The position numbers were made by a program, and so were the translations under genes. A stretch of DNA of 64,000 nt from Gemmatimonadota bacterium (GTDB taxonomy: Bacteria > Gemmatimonadota > Gemmatimonadetes > Gemmatimonadales > Gemmatimonadaceae): the NCBI GenBank assembly GCA_016714015.1, contig JADJNZ010000004.1, positions 62,001-126,000 of the forward strand, read 5' to 3'. Shown in pieces: positions 44,774-53,768 of the stretch. Every line of letters starts with the position of its first letter. Position 1 is the first letter of the stretch. A model generated the notes under the pieces. The model saw only the letters and a program-made list of their open reading frames with translations, was not told the origin of the DNA and ran no database searches.

Positions 44774-45153
44774 CAGGGCACGTACGCGATGCAGTCGATC
44801 TCGACGCGCAGCCCCTCGCCCGGGAGCGCGGCCGCCTGGATCGTCGTGCGCGCGGGCCGATGTTCGCCGAACATCCGCTGGTAGACGCCGTTCATCTCCT
44901 GGAACTCCGCCATGTCGAGCAGGAAGACACCGCAGCGGAGGACGTGCTGCAGGTCGGAGCCGCCGGCGCGCAGGATCGTCTCGACGTTCTTCAGGCACTG
45001 CTCGGTCTGCGACGCGGCGTCCGGTCCCGCGAGCTTGCCGGTGGCCGGGTCGGTCGCGCCCTGCCCGGAGACGAAGATGAGACGCTCGAATCCCATGCCC
45101 GGCGAGTAGGGGCCGACCGGCTTGGGAAGGTCCTTCGAATGGATGGGGCGCAT
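44773..45153 (-). CDS. RidA-family enamine/imine deaminase
   Basis: 126 residues, the usual family length. The substrate-binding arginine is in PARTTIQAAALPGEGL, and YSPGMGFERLIFVSGQ and VEIDCIAY are typical. RidA hydrolyses reactive 2-aminoacrylate-type intermediates released by PLP enzymes. It is translated just before a PLP enzyme, but that enzyme is Tat-exported, so a direct metabolic link would need both in one compartment. Confidence 0.93.
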   Translation of the reverse strand: MRPIHSKDLPKPVGPYSPGMGFERLIFVSGQGATDPATGKLAGPDAASQTEQCLKNVETILRAGGSDLQHVLRCGVFLLDMAEFQEMNGVYQRMFGEHRPARTTIQAAALPGEGLRVEIDCIAYVP

Positions 45154-45258
45154 CGCGGGGGGAGGTGGAGGGTGAAGGGGAGCGGGGGTCGCTGCCCTGA
45201 AGCTACGCCGCCGTCCTCGTGCCGCGAGTCGGGGCTGGCCTCACGCGCCTGCCGCGGG

Positions 45259-45264
45259 TACGCT
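45259..45264 (+). promoter_or_regulatory. Candidate -10 of a leaderless GNAT mRNA
   Basis: TACGCT lies exactly six bases before the ATG at 45271 and touches the ATG at 45265. It supports the downstream start. Confidence 0.4.
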
Positions 45265-45270
45265 ATGGCG

Positions 45271-45870
45271 ATGCTCATTCCCGACGGCTACCACGATCTC
45301 CCGCCCGGCGCGCTCGCCGTGCAGGTCACCTATCTCGAGATGCGCGCGCGTGCTCCGCAGCGCGCCGAACGGGCGGACGCGCCGTGGACGCTCCGGCGCG
45401 TCGAACGGCCCGCGAACGCGTGGTATCGCGATCTCTACCGGTTGGTGGGAAGCGACTGGCTCTGGTCCTCGCGGCTGGAGCTCACCGACGAGGCACTGGC
45501 GGCGGTGATCACGCATCCGGATGTGGAGGTGCACGCGCTCGAGCACGAGGGGCGGGACGAGGGGATCCTCGAACTCGACTTTCGCGAGAGCGGCGCGTGC
45601 GAGATCGGCTTCTTCGGGCTCGCGACACGGCTCGTGGGCACGGGCGCGGGACGATGGTTGATGAACCGCGCCATCGCGCGCGCCTGGTCTCGCGACATCA
45701 CGCGGCTCTGGCTGCACACCTGCTCCATGGATTCGCCGGACGCGCTCCCCTTCTACATCCGCTCGGGCTTCGTGCCGTATCGGCGTCGCGCGGAGGTTTT
45801 CCCCGATCCGCGGCTGACCGGCGTGCTCCCCCGCGACGCCGCGCCGCAGATCCCGCGCATCGATCCCTGA
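45271..45870 (+). CDS. GNAT acetyltransferase
   Basis: 199 residues. The acetyl-CoA binding region is GFFGLATRLVGTGAGRWLM (about 115-133), followed by an ARAWSRD helix and FYIRSGFVPYRRR near the C-terminus. The N-terminal 60 residues are an extra beta-rich segment. ATG 45265 is two codons upstream; 45271 fits the TANNNT-N6-start pattern. Substrate unknown. Confidence 0.85.
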   Translation: MLIPDGYHDLPPGALAVQVTYLEMRARAPQRAERADAPWTLRRVERPANAWYRDLYRLVGSDWLWSSRLELTDEALAAVITHPDVEVHALEHEGRDEGILELDFRESGACEIGFFGLATRLVGTGAGRWLMNRAIARAWSRDITRLWLHTCSMDSPDALPFYIRSGFVPYRRRAEVFPDPRLTGVLPRDAAPQIPRIDP

Positions 45871-45871
45871 G

Positions 45872-45889
45872 CGACGGTGCGTCCCGTCG
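45872..45889. terminator. Weak hairpin between convergent genes
   Basis: CGACGG (45872-45877) pairs with CCGTCG (45884-45889) around a six-base loop, just after the GNAT stop codon. Only two T residues follow. Confidence 0.3.
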
Positions 45890-45895
45890 TTGGCC

Positions 45896-46602
45896 TCAGG
45901 CGTGGATGACCATCGGCAGGCCATAGCGGTCGCGCGGGGTCTGGCCCGCGGGGAAGTGCCGCGCCGTGCCCGCGGCGATGCGGGACGCGGTCCAGAGCGC
46001 CGCGAGCGCATCGAGGATGTCGTCCGACGCGACCTCCTTCACGCGATAGGCCTCGCGGATCGCATCGAAGGCACCGGGGAAGATGGGCGACAGCAGCGCG
46101 CGGCGTTCGGCCTGTCCCTCGGCGCGCTTCTTGGGATGTCGCAGGGGCACGCCACCGTTGAGCATCGCGAAGCAGGCCTCGGGGTGCACCTCATGCACGC
46201 GGGCCGACGCGCGCGAGTCGACCCGCAGGAGGGCATCGACCTCCGCGATGCGCCACGTGATGTGGAACGCCTGCGCACTCAGCCCGAGTCCGGACGCGTC
46301 CCGGTTGCGCGCGTTCGCGTCCTCGTGCGTCGTCGCGTCGAGCGCGGCCCGTACCGGTGACCAGAAGACGCTGCTCCGCCGCGATCCCAACGCGCGCTTG
46401 CATCCACCTCGGCGGCGCGGCGATCGCGATCGCTGATGCCGATGGGGATGTCGATCCCGAGGACCGCGTCGCGCGGCGTCCGTGCGAGGAGCGTCGCCGC
46501 GTCGGGACAGAGGACATGCGTGACGGGCGCCCCCGGGTGCGCGACCTGGACGAGGATCCAACCGCCCTTGCACCCATCCGCACCGGCGAGGGGAGAGGCC
46601 AT
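45896..46602 (-). pseudogene. DUF429-family protein gene with one frameshift
   Basis: The first part from ATG 46602 reads GADGCKGGWILVQV and LGIDIPIGI, the N-terminal hallmarks of DUF429 (RNase H-like fold, function unknown). Near 46400 the frame shifts by one base; the second part continues with LGSRRSSVFWSP, VHEVHPEACFAML and DDILDALAALW, the conserved C-terminal motifs. The combined protein is about 235 residues, the family length, and only one base must be added to restore it. The lesion may be real or a sequencing error. Confidence 0.8.
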
Positions 46603-46690
46603 GCGGAACCTTACGGGGTGCGTCGCGGCCTCGGCACCCCGCCGCTAACTTTGGGCTCGCCTCGCATCACCACCTCCTGCAGGGTCCATC

Positions 46691-47608
46691 ATGGCCGGCT
46701 CCAGCCTCCTCGCGCTGATCGACGACATCACCTCGCTCCTCGACGACGTCGCGGTCCTGAGCAAGGTCGCGGTGAAGAAGACGAGCGGCGTGGTGGGCGA
46801 TGACCTCGCGCTGAATGCCGAGCAGGTGACGGGATTCGCCGCCGAGCGGGAGTTGCCGGTCGTGTGGGCGGTGGCGAAAGGCTCGTTCGTGAACAAGCTC
46901 ATCCTCGTGCCGACCGCCCTCGTCATCAGCGCCTTCGCGCCGTGGGCCGTGATGCCGTTGCTGATGGTCGGCGGCGTGTTCCTCTGCTACGAGGGCTTCG
47001 AGAAGGTCGCGCACAAGGTGCTGCACGGGCGGGAGGATGCCGCGCACGCGGCCGAGCTCGCCGCCGCGTTGCGCGACGTGAAGGTCGACCTCGTGGCGCT
47101 CGAGCGGGACCGGATCAAGGGCGCCATCCGCACGGATTTCATCCTCTCGGCCGAGATCGTCGTGATCGCGCTCGGGACGATGGCGACCCGCCCGATGCCG
47201 CAGCAGATCCTCGCGCTGAGCGTGATCGGCGTGGCGATCACCGTGCTGGTCTACGGGCTGGTCGCGGCCATCGTGAAGCTCGACGATCTCGGCGTCGCGC
47301 TGTACAACGGCCCGCGGGCGGGGAAGGCCTTCGGCGCGCTGATCCTGCGGCTCGCGCCGGTGCTCATGAAGACGCTCAGCGTGGTCGGCACCGCCGCGAT
47401 GTTCATGGTCGGCGGGAGCATCATCGCGCACGGGATCCCGGCGATCGAGCACGTCGTGGAGGCCGCGGCGCACGGCGTCGGCGGCGGCCTCCTCGGCACC
47501 ATCGTGTCCACGCTGCTCGACGCACTCGTCGGCGTGGTCGCGGGCGGGATCGTGGTGGGGGTGGTGTCGGTGCCGAAGCTCTTCCGGAGGGCGCCGGCTC
47601 CGAAGTAG
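46691..47608 (+). CDS. DUF808-family membrane protein (YedI-like)
   Basis: 305 residues. The start MAGSSLLALIDDITSLLDD and KTSGVVGDDLALNA are the conserved family opening. Several hydrophobic helices span about 70-110, 140-190 and 210-290. Function is not established. It is divergent from DUF429 and its stop abuts that of the M48 protease gene. Confidence 0.9.
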   Translation: MAGSSLLALIDDITSLLDDVAVLSKVAVKKTSGVVGDDLALNAEQVTGFAAERELPVVWAVAKGSFVNKLILVPTALVISAFAPWAVMPLLMVGGVFLCYEGFEKVAHKVLHGREDAAHAAELAAALRDVKVDLVALERDRIKGAIRTDFILSAEIVVIALGTMATRPMPQQILALSVIGVAITVLVYGLVAAIVKLDDLGVALYNGPRAGKAFGALILRLAPVLMKTLSVVGTAAMFMVGGSIIAHGIPAIEHVVEAAAHGVGGGLLGTIVSTLLDALVGVVAGGIVVGVVSVPKLFRRAPAPK

Positions 47609-47609
47609 G

Positions 47610-49064
47610 TCAGCGCGGGAGCGGCTGACCCACCACCCACTTGAGCAGCGTCCCGGCCGGCAGCGGCTCGCCGGTGCGGACCTGATTGAGCAGCGCGAGC
47701 GCATCCGCCGTGAGCGGCGAAGGGCGGCGCGTGAGCAGCTCGGCGATGCTGCTCCGTCGGTCGAGCGTGATGATGTCGATCCGCTGCGGCTGCACCGCGA
47801 GGGCGTTGCGGTCGGTGAGCACCGCGAAACTGCGCAGCGCGCGATCCACCACCGCCTGCTTTCCCGCCCAGGCCGCCGTCGGGCCGTACCCGAGGAGTTG
47901 GAAGACCATCCCGCCGTGCTCGACGAAGGCGACCGACCCGCGCAGCGTGTCCCCCTGGGCCACCGCCGCGAAGGGCGTGAGGATCGAGGCGACGCCGTTG
48001 GCCGAGAGGCGTTGCGCGGTCCCCGACTGGACGCCCTGCTGCGCGACGAACGCGCGCTGTGCCGAGTCGGCGGTCGGGGCGGGGGCGATGGTCAGCTGGA
48101 TCGCGGCGTCGCGTTCGGCGCTCATCGCCTGGACCGACGACGCCTCGTTCTTGGTCGCCCAGCCGTCGGGGAAGGTGAGCGAGAAGCGCATGGTCGGCTG
48201 CAGGAACCGCGTGCCGACGAAGTATCCTTGCCGCGGGTCGGCATCCCAGACGACGTTGTCGAGCAGGCGCAGGTACGGCGCGCGGGACACGATCACGCCG
48301 GCGGTGTCCTGCGGCGCCTGCGCGTTCAGGCGTTCGATGCTCGCCTTGCGGTCCTCGGGATACGGGTGCGTGAGCTGCCACTCCGGGAGGCGGCCGCCCT
48401 CGCCGCCGCCGCTGACGGCGGCGAGCATCGCGAAGACATCGGGCATCTCGCGCACGTCGTGCTTCGAACGCCTGAGGTAACGCAGACCGAGGTTGTCGGC
48501 CTGGCTCTCGTCATCTCGCGAGTACTTGAGGAAGAGGACGCCCATCCCCTGGGTGATGGGCTCGGCGTACTTGGCGATGGTCTCGCTGGTGGCCGCCCCG
48601 ACGGCGAGGCCGATCTGCGCGAGCTGCTCGCGACTCATCTGGCTCGCGCTGTGCCGGGCGGTCACGTGGCCGATCTCGTGGCCGATCACCGACGCGAGCT
48701 GCGCCTCGTTGTCGAGGTGCGCCATGATGCCGCGCGTGATGTAGATGAAGCCTCCCGGCACGGCGAAGGCGTTGACGGTGGGGTCGTCCAGGACGCGGAA
48801 GGTCCAGGGGAGCCGGGGCCGCTCGCTCAGCGCAGCGATGCGCGTACCGAGCGCCTGCACGTAGCGCTGGAGCGCGGTGTCGGGATAGAGGCCGATCGAC
48901 GCGACGATCTGCGGATCGTACTCGCGTCCCATGGCGATCTCTTGCTCCTCGCTGATGAGCATGATCTCCCGGCGGCCGGTGGCCGGGTTGGTCGCGCACG
49001 ACGCGACGAGGGAGATCGCCGCGAGGAACAGCGGCAGGGAGCTGAACGAGCGGGAACGGCGCAT
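47610..49064 (-). CDS. M48-family lipoprotein metalloprotease (BepA/LoiP-like)
   Basis: 484 residues with a lipobox (LVASC23). The zinc site is HEIGH (129-133), with the third ligand in DDESQAD near 185. A PDZ-free C-terminal domain (about 255-484) includes GYFVGTRFLQPTMRFSLTFP. Relatives assist outer-membrane protein folding and turnover in the periplasm. AGAGG precedes the ATG by six bases. Confidence 0.92.
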   Translation of the reverse strand: MRRSRSFSSLPLFLAAISLVASCATNPATGRREIMLISEEQEIAMGREYDPQIVASIGLYPDTALQRYVQALGTRIAALSERPRLPWTFRVLDDPTVNAFAVPGGFIYITRGIMAHLDNEAQLASVIGHEIGHVTARHSASQMSREQLAQIGLAVGAATSETIAKYAEPITQGMGVLFLKYSRDDESQADNLGLRYLRRSKHDVREMPDVFAMLAAVSGGGEGGRLPEWQLTHPYPEDRKASIERLNAQAPQDTAGVIVSRAPYLRLLDNVVWDADPRQGYFVGTRFLQPTMRFSLTFPDGWATKNEASSVQAMSAERDAAIQLTIAPAPTADSAQRAFVAQQGVQSGTAQRLSANGVASILTPFAAVAQGDTLRGSVAFVEHGGMVFQLLGYGPTAAWAGKQAVVDRALRSFAVLTDRNALAVQPQRIDIITLDRRSSIAELLTRRPSPLTADALALLNQVRTGEPLPAGTLLKWVVGQPLPR

Positions 49065-49186
49065 GCGAGACCTCTGGGATCGTGCGGCGATGACGGGGAC
49101 CGGTCCCGAAAACTAGCGCCGCCTGACGAGCGGCGGACGGCGGTGCGGCGCCGCCGCATCAGAGGTGCTTCGCGACGAAGGGCGAT

Positions 49187-50167
49187 TCAGCCCGCGAGCC
49201 ACGCCCCGTACTGTGCGAGATCCACGTTCCCGCCGCTCAGGATGATCCCCACCCGCTTGCCACGCAGGTCGACCACCCGTTCCAGCACCGCCGCCGCCCC
49301 GAGGCATCCCGTGGGCTCGACCACCTGCTTCATCCGCTCGGCGAAGAAGCGCATGGTCGTGATGAGTTGGGCGTCGCTCACCGTGAGCATCGCCGTGACG
49401 AGTCGCTGGATCACCGGGAAGGTGAGCGCCCCCACCTGCTGCGTCTGCGCGCCGTCGGCGATGGTGACGGGGACGTCGATGCGGACGCGCTGTCCCCGCG
49501 CGACGCTCTGCTGCACGTCATTGCCGGCCTCGGGTTCGACGCCGTAGATCGCGATCCCCGGCGAGAGCGCGGCCGCGGCGACCGCGCATCCCGAGAGCAA
49601 GCCGCCCCCACCCACGCACGCGAAGAGCGCGTCGAGCGGTCCTGTCTCCTCGATCAGCTCGAGCGCGGCGGTCCCCTGGCCGGCCATGACGCCCGCGTGA
49701 TCGTAGGGCGGCACGACCGTGAGGCCGCGCTCCTGCGCGATGCGCGCGCCGATCGCCTCGCGGTCCTCGGTCATGCGATCATAGAGCACGACCTCGCTGC
49801 CGGGCATGCCCTCCTGATAGCCGCGCGTCGCGGCGAGCTTGGCACGCGGCGAGTCGTTGGGCATCACGATCACGGAGGTCATCCCGAGGAGCCGGGCCGA
49901 GAGCGCGATCGCCTGCGCATGATTGCCCGAGGAGAAGGCGAGCACGCCACCGCGGCGCTGCTCGGGCGAGAAGAGCGAGAGCGCGTTGTAGGCCCCGCGG
50001 AACTTGAAGGCCCCCATGCGCTGCTGATGCTCGGCCTTGAAGAAGAGCGTCGCGCCGGTGCGCGCGTCGGCCGTGCGCGAGGTGAGCACCGGGGTCCGGT
50101 GCGCCACGCCGGCGAGCCGCCCCGCCGCCCCGCGGATGTCGTCGAGGGAGATGGCGAGCGCATTCAT
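49187..50167 (-). CDS. Threonine dehydratase/serine racemase-family PLP enzyme
   Basis: 326 residues. The PLP lysine is K55 in FKFRGA, the phosphate/substrate loop is SSGNHAQA and the glycine-rich loop is GGGGLLSG. There is no C-terminal regulatory ACT domain, so it is of the catabolic dehydratase/racemase type rather than IlvA. The ATG overlaps the stop of the upstream hydrolase gene (ATGA). Confidence 0.92.
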   Translation of the reverse strand: MNALAISLDDIRGAAGRLAGVAHRTPVLTSRTADARTGATLFFKAEHQQRMGAFKFRGAYNALSLFSPEQRRGGVLAFSSGNHAQAIALSARLLGMTSVIVMPNDSPRAKLAATRGYQEGMPGSEVVLYDRMTEDREAIGARIAQERGLTVVPPYDHAGVMAGQGTAALELIEETGPLDALFACVGGGGLLSGCAVAAAALSPGIAIYGVEPEAGNDVQQSVARGQRVRIDVPVTIADGAQTQQVGALTFPVIQRLVTAMLTVSDAQLITTMRFFAERMKQVVEPTGCLGAAAVLERVVDLRGKRVGIILSGGNVDLAQYGAWLAG

Positions 50168-51363
50168 CGGCCGATCACCGCGCGCTGCATCCGTTCCTCG
50201 ATCCGCCTCAGCGGCACGCCGCCGCGGCCGGGCAGGATGCTCCATCCGTTGAAGACGAGCACCATGTCCTGATCCGGGAAGGCCACGGGCAACTGTCCGC
50301 CGAAGCCCGATCCCGTCCAGAGGTACTTCCCGGGCGCGAGCGCGTCCGGGTGCAGCCACCACTTGAGGCCGTACATGACGGGGTTGTCGCCGCCGCCGGC
50401 CGGCACGACGGGCGTGACGGACAGCCTGATCCACTCCTCCGAGAGCACCCGGGTGCCGTTCCAGGTGCCGCCTTGGAGGAAGAGGTACCAGATCCTGGCG
50501 AGGTCACCCGCCTCGAGATAGAGCCCACCCTCGGTATCGGCGGTGCCCGACGGCGTGCGCTTCCAGAACCAGCGCGTGATGCCGAGCGGCGCGAAGAGAT
50601 GGCGGGCGCCGTACTCCTCGATGTCCATCCCCGTCGCCTGACGGAAGACGTGCGCGAGCAGCGCGCTCTCGCCGCTGCTGTAGTTGAACCGGGTCCCGGG
50701 CTCGCGCATCATCGGCCGGTCGATCGTGTACTGGATCCAGTCCGCGCTCGCCTCGAGACCGACGGCCGTGTTGTTCGGGTCGATGTAGGGGAGGTTCTCG
50801 TTCCAGTCGAAGCCGCCGGTCATCGTGAGCAGGTGCTTGATCGTGATGCGGCGCTTGCGGTCGTCGATGTTCCGGACCGCGGTGGTGTCGAAGAAGCGCA
50901 GGATCGGGGTGTCGAGGCTCGGGAACTCGCCGCGAGTGACCGCGGTGCCGATGATGACCGACGCGACCGTCTTGCTCACCGACTGCAACGTGTGCAGGTC
51001 GCCCCGCCGGTAGGTGGGGTGCCACCACGGATTGAAATAGTTGTACGGGCTCGTCGGATCATGCGAGTTGAGCGGATTGCGCACGCGCGCCGAGTCGGCG
51101 TAGATGCTGTCGTACGGATGCGAGTAGGTCCGGTCGAACGCGATGCGGCCGTGGCGGATGACGAGGAAGCGGTCGACGAGGCCGTACCGTCCGCTCCGGA
51201 TCTCCGCGTCGATGGAGTCGAGCACCGCGCCGTTGAGCCCGACCGCGGCGGGCGTGGCCACCGGCCACGCACCGGGCGGCGCGCTCCCGCGTGACGAGGT
51301 GGACGGCGCCTGAGCGGCGAGCGCGGCAGGGAGGAGGGCGATCAGGGCGAGTGCGCGACGCAT
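50164..51363 (-). CDS. Exported beta-lactamase-fold serine hydrolase
   Basis: 399 residues with a signal peptide (1-18). SxxK is S128-V-S-K131; the second motif is YSS in RFNYSSGES instead of YxN; the third region is GSGFGGQ. The fold is that of class C beta-lactamases, DD-peptidases and esterases; a hydrolase of peptides or esters is likely rather than an antibiotic-resistance enzyme. The ATG at 51363 places the hydrophobic core directly at the N-terminus. It is co-translated with the dehydratase gene. Confidence 0.88.
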   Translation of the reverse strand: MRRALALIALLPAALAAQAPSTSSRGSAPPGAWPVATPAAVGLNGAVLDSIDAEIRSGRYGLVDRFLVIRHGRIAFDRTYSHPYDSIYADSARVRNPLNSHDPTSPYNYFNPWWHPTYRRGDLHTLQSVSKTVASVIIGTAVTRGEFPSLDTPILRFFDTTAVRNIDDRKRRITIKHLLTMTGGFDWNENLPYIDPNNTAVGLEASADWIQYTIDRPMMREPGTRFNYSSGESALLAHVFRQATGMDIEEYGARHLFAPLGITRWFWKRTPSGTADTEGGLYLEAGDLARIWYLFLQGGTWNGTRVLSEEWIRLSVTPVVPAGGGDNPVMYGLKWWLHPDALAPGKYLWTGSGFGGQLPVAFPDQDMVLVFNGWSILPGRGGVPLRRIEERMQRAVIGR

Positions 51364-51456
51364 GGGTCGGGGGCGGATGGTCGAGTCCTGTCGGCGGGGG
51401 GAGCGGGGGGAAAACTGGGTCACCGCCCCGCGGGGCGCCACCATGCACGCGCCGAG

Positions 51457-51462
51457 TATCTT
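51457..51462 (+). promoter_or_regulatory. Candidate -10 of a leaderless lipoprotein mRNA
   Basis: TATCTT lies exactly six bases before ATG 51469. Confidence 0.4.
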
Positions 51463-51468
51463 GCCCGC

Positions 51469-52407
51469 ATGCGCCGCCGGTCCGTCGTCCCGGTCCTCGT
51501 TGGTCTCGCGATCGCGTGCGGCGGTGACGCCGATCGCCTCCCGCGCGGGATCGTCCTGCGCGCGCGTCCCGCCGCGCCCGACTCCACCCTCGACTGTCCG
51601 CGGGTGGACGGCGCCTACTGGATCCAGCGCGGTCTCGCCTGGGCGTTGCTGGTGGAGCCGCGGCTCAGCGAAGCGTCGCGGAAGATGCCCTGGTCAGCAC
51701 TCGAGCTCCGAGGCGACGCGCGCGAGCAGCTCCAGCTGATCGTGCGCGCCTAGGAATACGCGGATACGGTGAGCGCGGTGCGCGGGCGAGACTACGCCTG
51801 CGCCGCCGGCTGGCTCGTGCCGGGTGGCGAGGTCCGCTTCACCGACCTCGCCCCCGAGGACTCGGTCCGGTTCTTCGACGACCCCAAGGCGCAGCGCTTC
51901 GCGTTCGCGCTCGCGGGCGATACCACCGGCGCGCTCGTGGGTCGGCTGCAGGCGACGTCGTTCACGCAGTTCGATGTGTGGTGCGGTGACGGGTGTCGTG
52001 GCTTCCCGTTGCCATGGACGATCGAGCATTCGACCCTCTGGGAGATCCTTGGTCCGCTGGCGGCTCCGCCGCCTGGCGTGGTGAATGATGACGTGAATCG
52101 CCGCCTCGCGGCGGAGGAGCGGCTGCTCGAGTATGGCGAGCAGGCCGTCTCGCCGCCCTCAGTCGAACGTATGGTGCAGGCGATGATGCCACCGGGATCG
52201 CGGATCCTCGCCGTCACGCCCGAGGGGGCGGGCCACCGGATCTCGGTCCTGCTTCCGGGACCGGAGGCGGTCGAGCCCTTCCTCGGGCGCCTGATCAACA
52301 CGCAGGGGATGCGCGGCGCGCACGAGAAGCCCGGCTACGGCGCCTGGCGCGCGGACACCGAACCCCGGCAGTGGCAGGCCGTGATCTGGGTGCCGAAGGA
52401 GTTCTGA
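51469..52407 (+). pseudogene. Lipoprotein gene interrupted by an in-frame amber codon
   Basis: The first part has a signal peptide with lipobox (GLAIAC) and runs to TAG at 51751. The same frame continues without another stop to 52407, with similar composition and codon use, for about 312 residues in total. The C-terminal part contains ILAVTPEGAGHRISVLLPG. One base change (for example to CAG, GAG or AAG) would restore the gene. I recognise no family. It may be a true nonsense mutation, a sequencing error or, least likely, readthrough. Confidence 0.65.
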
Positions 52408-52426
52408 GCATCTCGCGCGAGCGCGG

Positions 52427-53713
52427 TCAGCCCGCGGCCGCCTCGTCCTGGTAGTACCACGCGATCGCACCGGAGATGTCCGCCGGTGTGGCGATCACCC
52501 GCTTGAGATCGCGCTTGCTGATGAAGCCGAGCTGCTGCTCGATGTCGAGCGACTCCGGATCGCTCACGGCCACGACCAGGTTGCGGCCGTCGACCTTCAC
52601 CGGCAGCACGCCCAGCCGGCGCGCGAGCTTGGAGGGGATCGCGCGGATGGCCTGCGGCGTCACCTCCTCGAAGTCCGCCACGTCGAGCTTGTAAGTCGCG
52701 GCGACCATCACCGCGAGCTCGACCTCCGTCATCTCGTTCCGCTTGGCGATGCTGTGCCAGATCTCCGCGAGCGTCGGCGGCTCGCTCAGGTCGCGGCCGT
52801 CCGGCCGCGCCATGCCCGCCTCGATCGCGAGATGGCCGAGCCAGTGCCGCGCGGCGACGGCCGCACGGCGCTGCTGCTCGGGCGTGGGCGCCGGCTCCGT
52901 CGGTTCCTCGGCGCTCGGCGCCGGCGACGCGGTCTCGACGATGGCGAGGTGGCCGGTGGGAGCCGTGGTGCGGCGCCGGTCGCGCGTGGGCGCCGGCGTG
53001 ACGAGCTCGATCGCGCCGGTGGTGCGCATCACGCGCTCGGTGCGCACGGCGGCCGCTGCCGGTGCCGGCGTGGGGACATGCGACGCCGCGCTCGGCGCTG
53101 GGGGCGCTGAGGCGTGCGCGGGAGCGGACGGGGCCTCGGCTTCCTGCCCACCGCGGCGCATGCCGCCCCAGTCCTCTGGCGCGCCCTCGGCCTCGTGCTC
53201 GCCCGCGAAGACCTTCGCGTCGCGAACGGCCTTCACCGAACCCGCGTTCACCGCGACATCCCCCAGGGCGTCTCCCGTCTGCACGCGAGACGCACCGAGG
53301 AGCGCGAAGAACGTTCCCGTGCCGGCGAGATAGTCACTGAGCCGCTGCTTGGCGCCGAGCAGGAGATTGCCCTGCAGGCGCGTGCCGTCCTCGAGCAGGA
53401 TGTCGACCGCGCGCGCGGTGGCGTTCGGCGTGCTCGCGACGATCGGGTAGTCCTGGTTCGTCGACGACGCGATCACGATGTGCTCCGTCTGGAGCACGGC
53501 ATGCCGGTGGACCTCGCCCTCGAGGCCCCACACGGCGTTCACGATGTTGACCCAGCCGTGCTTGCGCGTGCCGAGATACGGCGCGAGCGCCTGCCCGTCG
53601 TTGAGATAGATGCCGCCATCCACGGTGTCGCCGTCACGGAGCGTGAGGTGGACGGCGCGGGGGCGGGACTGGATGGGGCGAGCGTACGGGGTCTGGGACA
53701 CAGCGTGCTCCAC
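52427..53713 (-). CDS. Stand-alone type II secretion E N-domain (MshEN-like) protein
   Basis: 428 residues. Two similar N-terminal units begin LTLRDGDTVDGGIYLNDGQ (about 23-60) and ILLEDGTRLQGNLLLG (about 105-140), an internal duplication. A Pro/Ala-rich linker (about 185-275) follows. The C-terminal domain (about 320-425) matches the GspE/PilB N-domain (KLARRLGVLPVKVDGRNLVV, then AVSDPESLDIEQQLGF), but no ATPase domain follows. In MshEN proteins this domain binds cyclic-di-GMP or partner proteins. A TGTACAGTGTAC motif lies 56 bases upstream, similar to that before the prepilin-like gene. Confidence 0.75.
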   Translation of the reverse strand: MEHAVSQTPYARPIQSRPRAVHLTLRDGDTVDGGIYLNDGQALAPYLGTRKHGWVNIVNAVWGLEGEVHRHAVLQTEHIVIASSTNQDYPIVASTPNATARAVDILLEDGTRLQGNLLLGAKQRLSDYLAGTGTFFALLGASRVQTGDALGDVAVNAGSVKAVRDAKVFAGEHEAEGAPEDWGGMRRGGQEAEAPSAPAHASAPPAPSAASHVPTPAPAAAAVRTERVMRTTGAIELVTPAPTRDRRRTTAPTGHLAIVETASPAPSAEEPTEPAPTPEQQRRAAVAARHWLGHLAIEAGMARPDGRDLSEPPTLAEIWHSIAKRNEMTEVELAVMVAATYKLDVADFEEVTPQAIRAIPSKLARRLGVLPVKVDGRNLVVAVSDPESLDIEQQLGFISKRDLKRVIATPADISGAIAWYYQDEAAAG

Positions 53714-53768
53714 TCGTGAACCGTTTCCGCGTGGCGTTCAGCGCGGGCTGAGAGACTGCACGAGAACG

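Noticed and set aside
50164..51363. Antibiotic-resistance beta-lactamase.
   Set aside because: The fold is right but YxN is YSS and the gene is coupled to an amino-acid enzyme; a housekeeping esterase or peptidase is more likely.
51751..51753. TAG as a pyrrolysine codon.
   Set aside because: No pyl genes are seen in the window, the context is not a methylamine methyltransferase, and other genes here use TAG as a normal stop.
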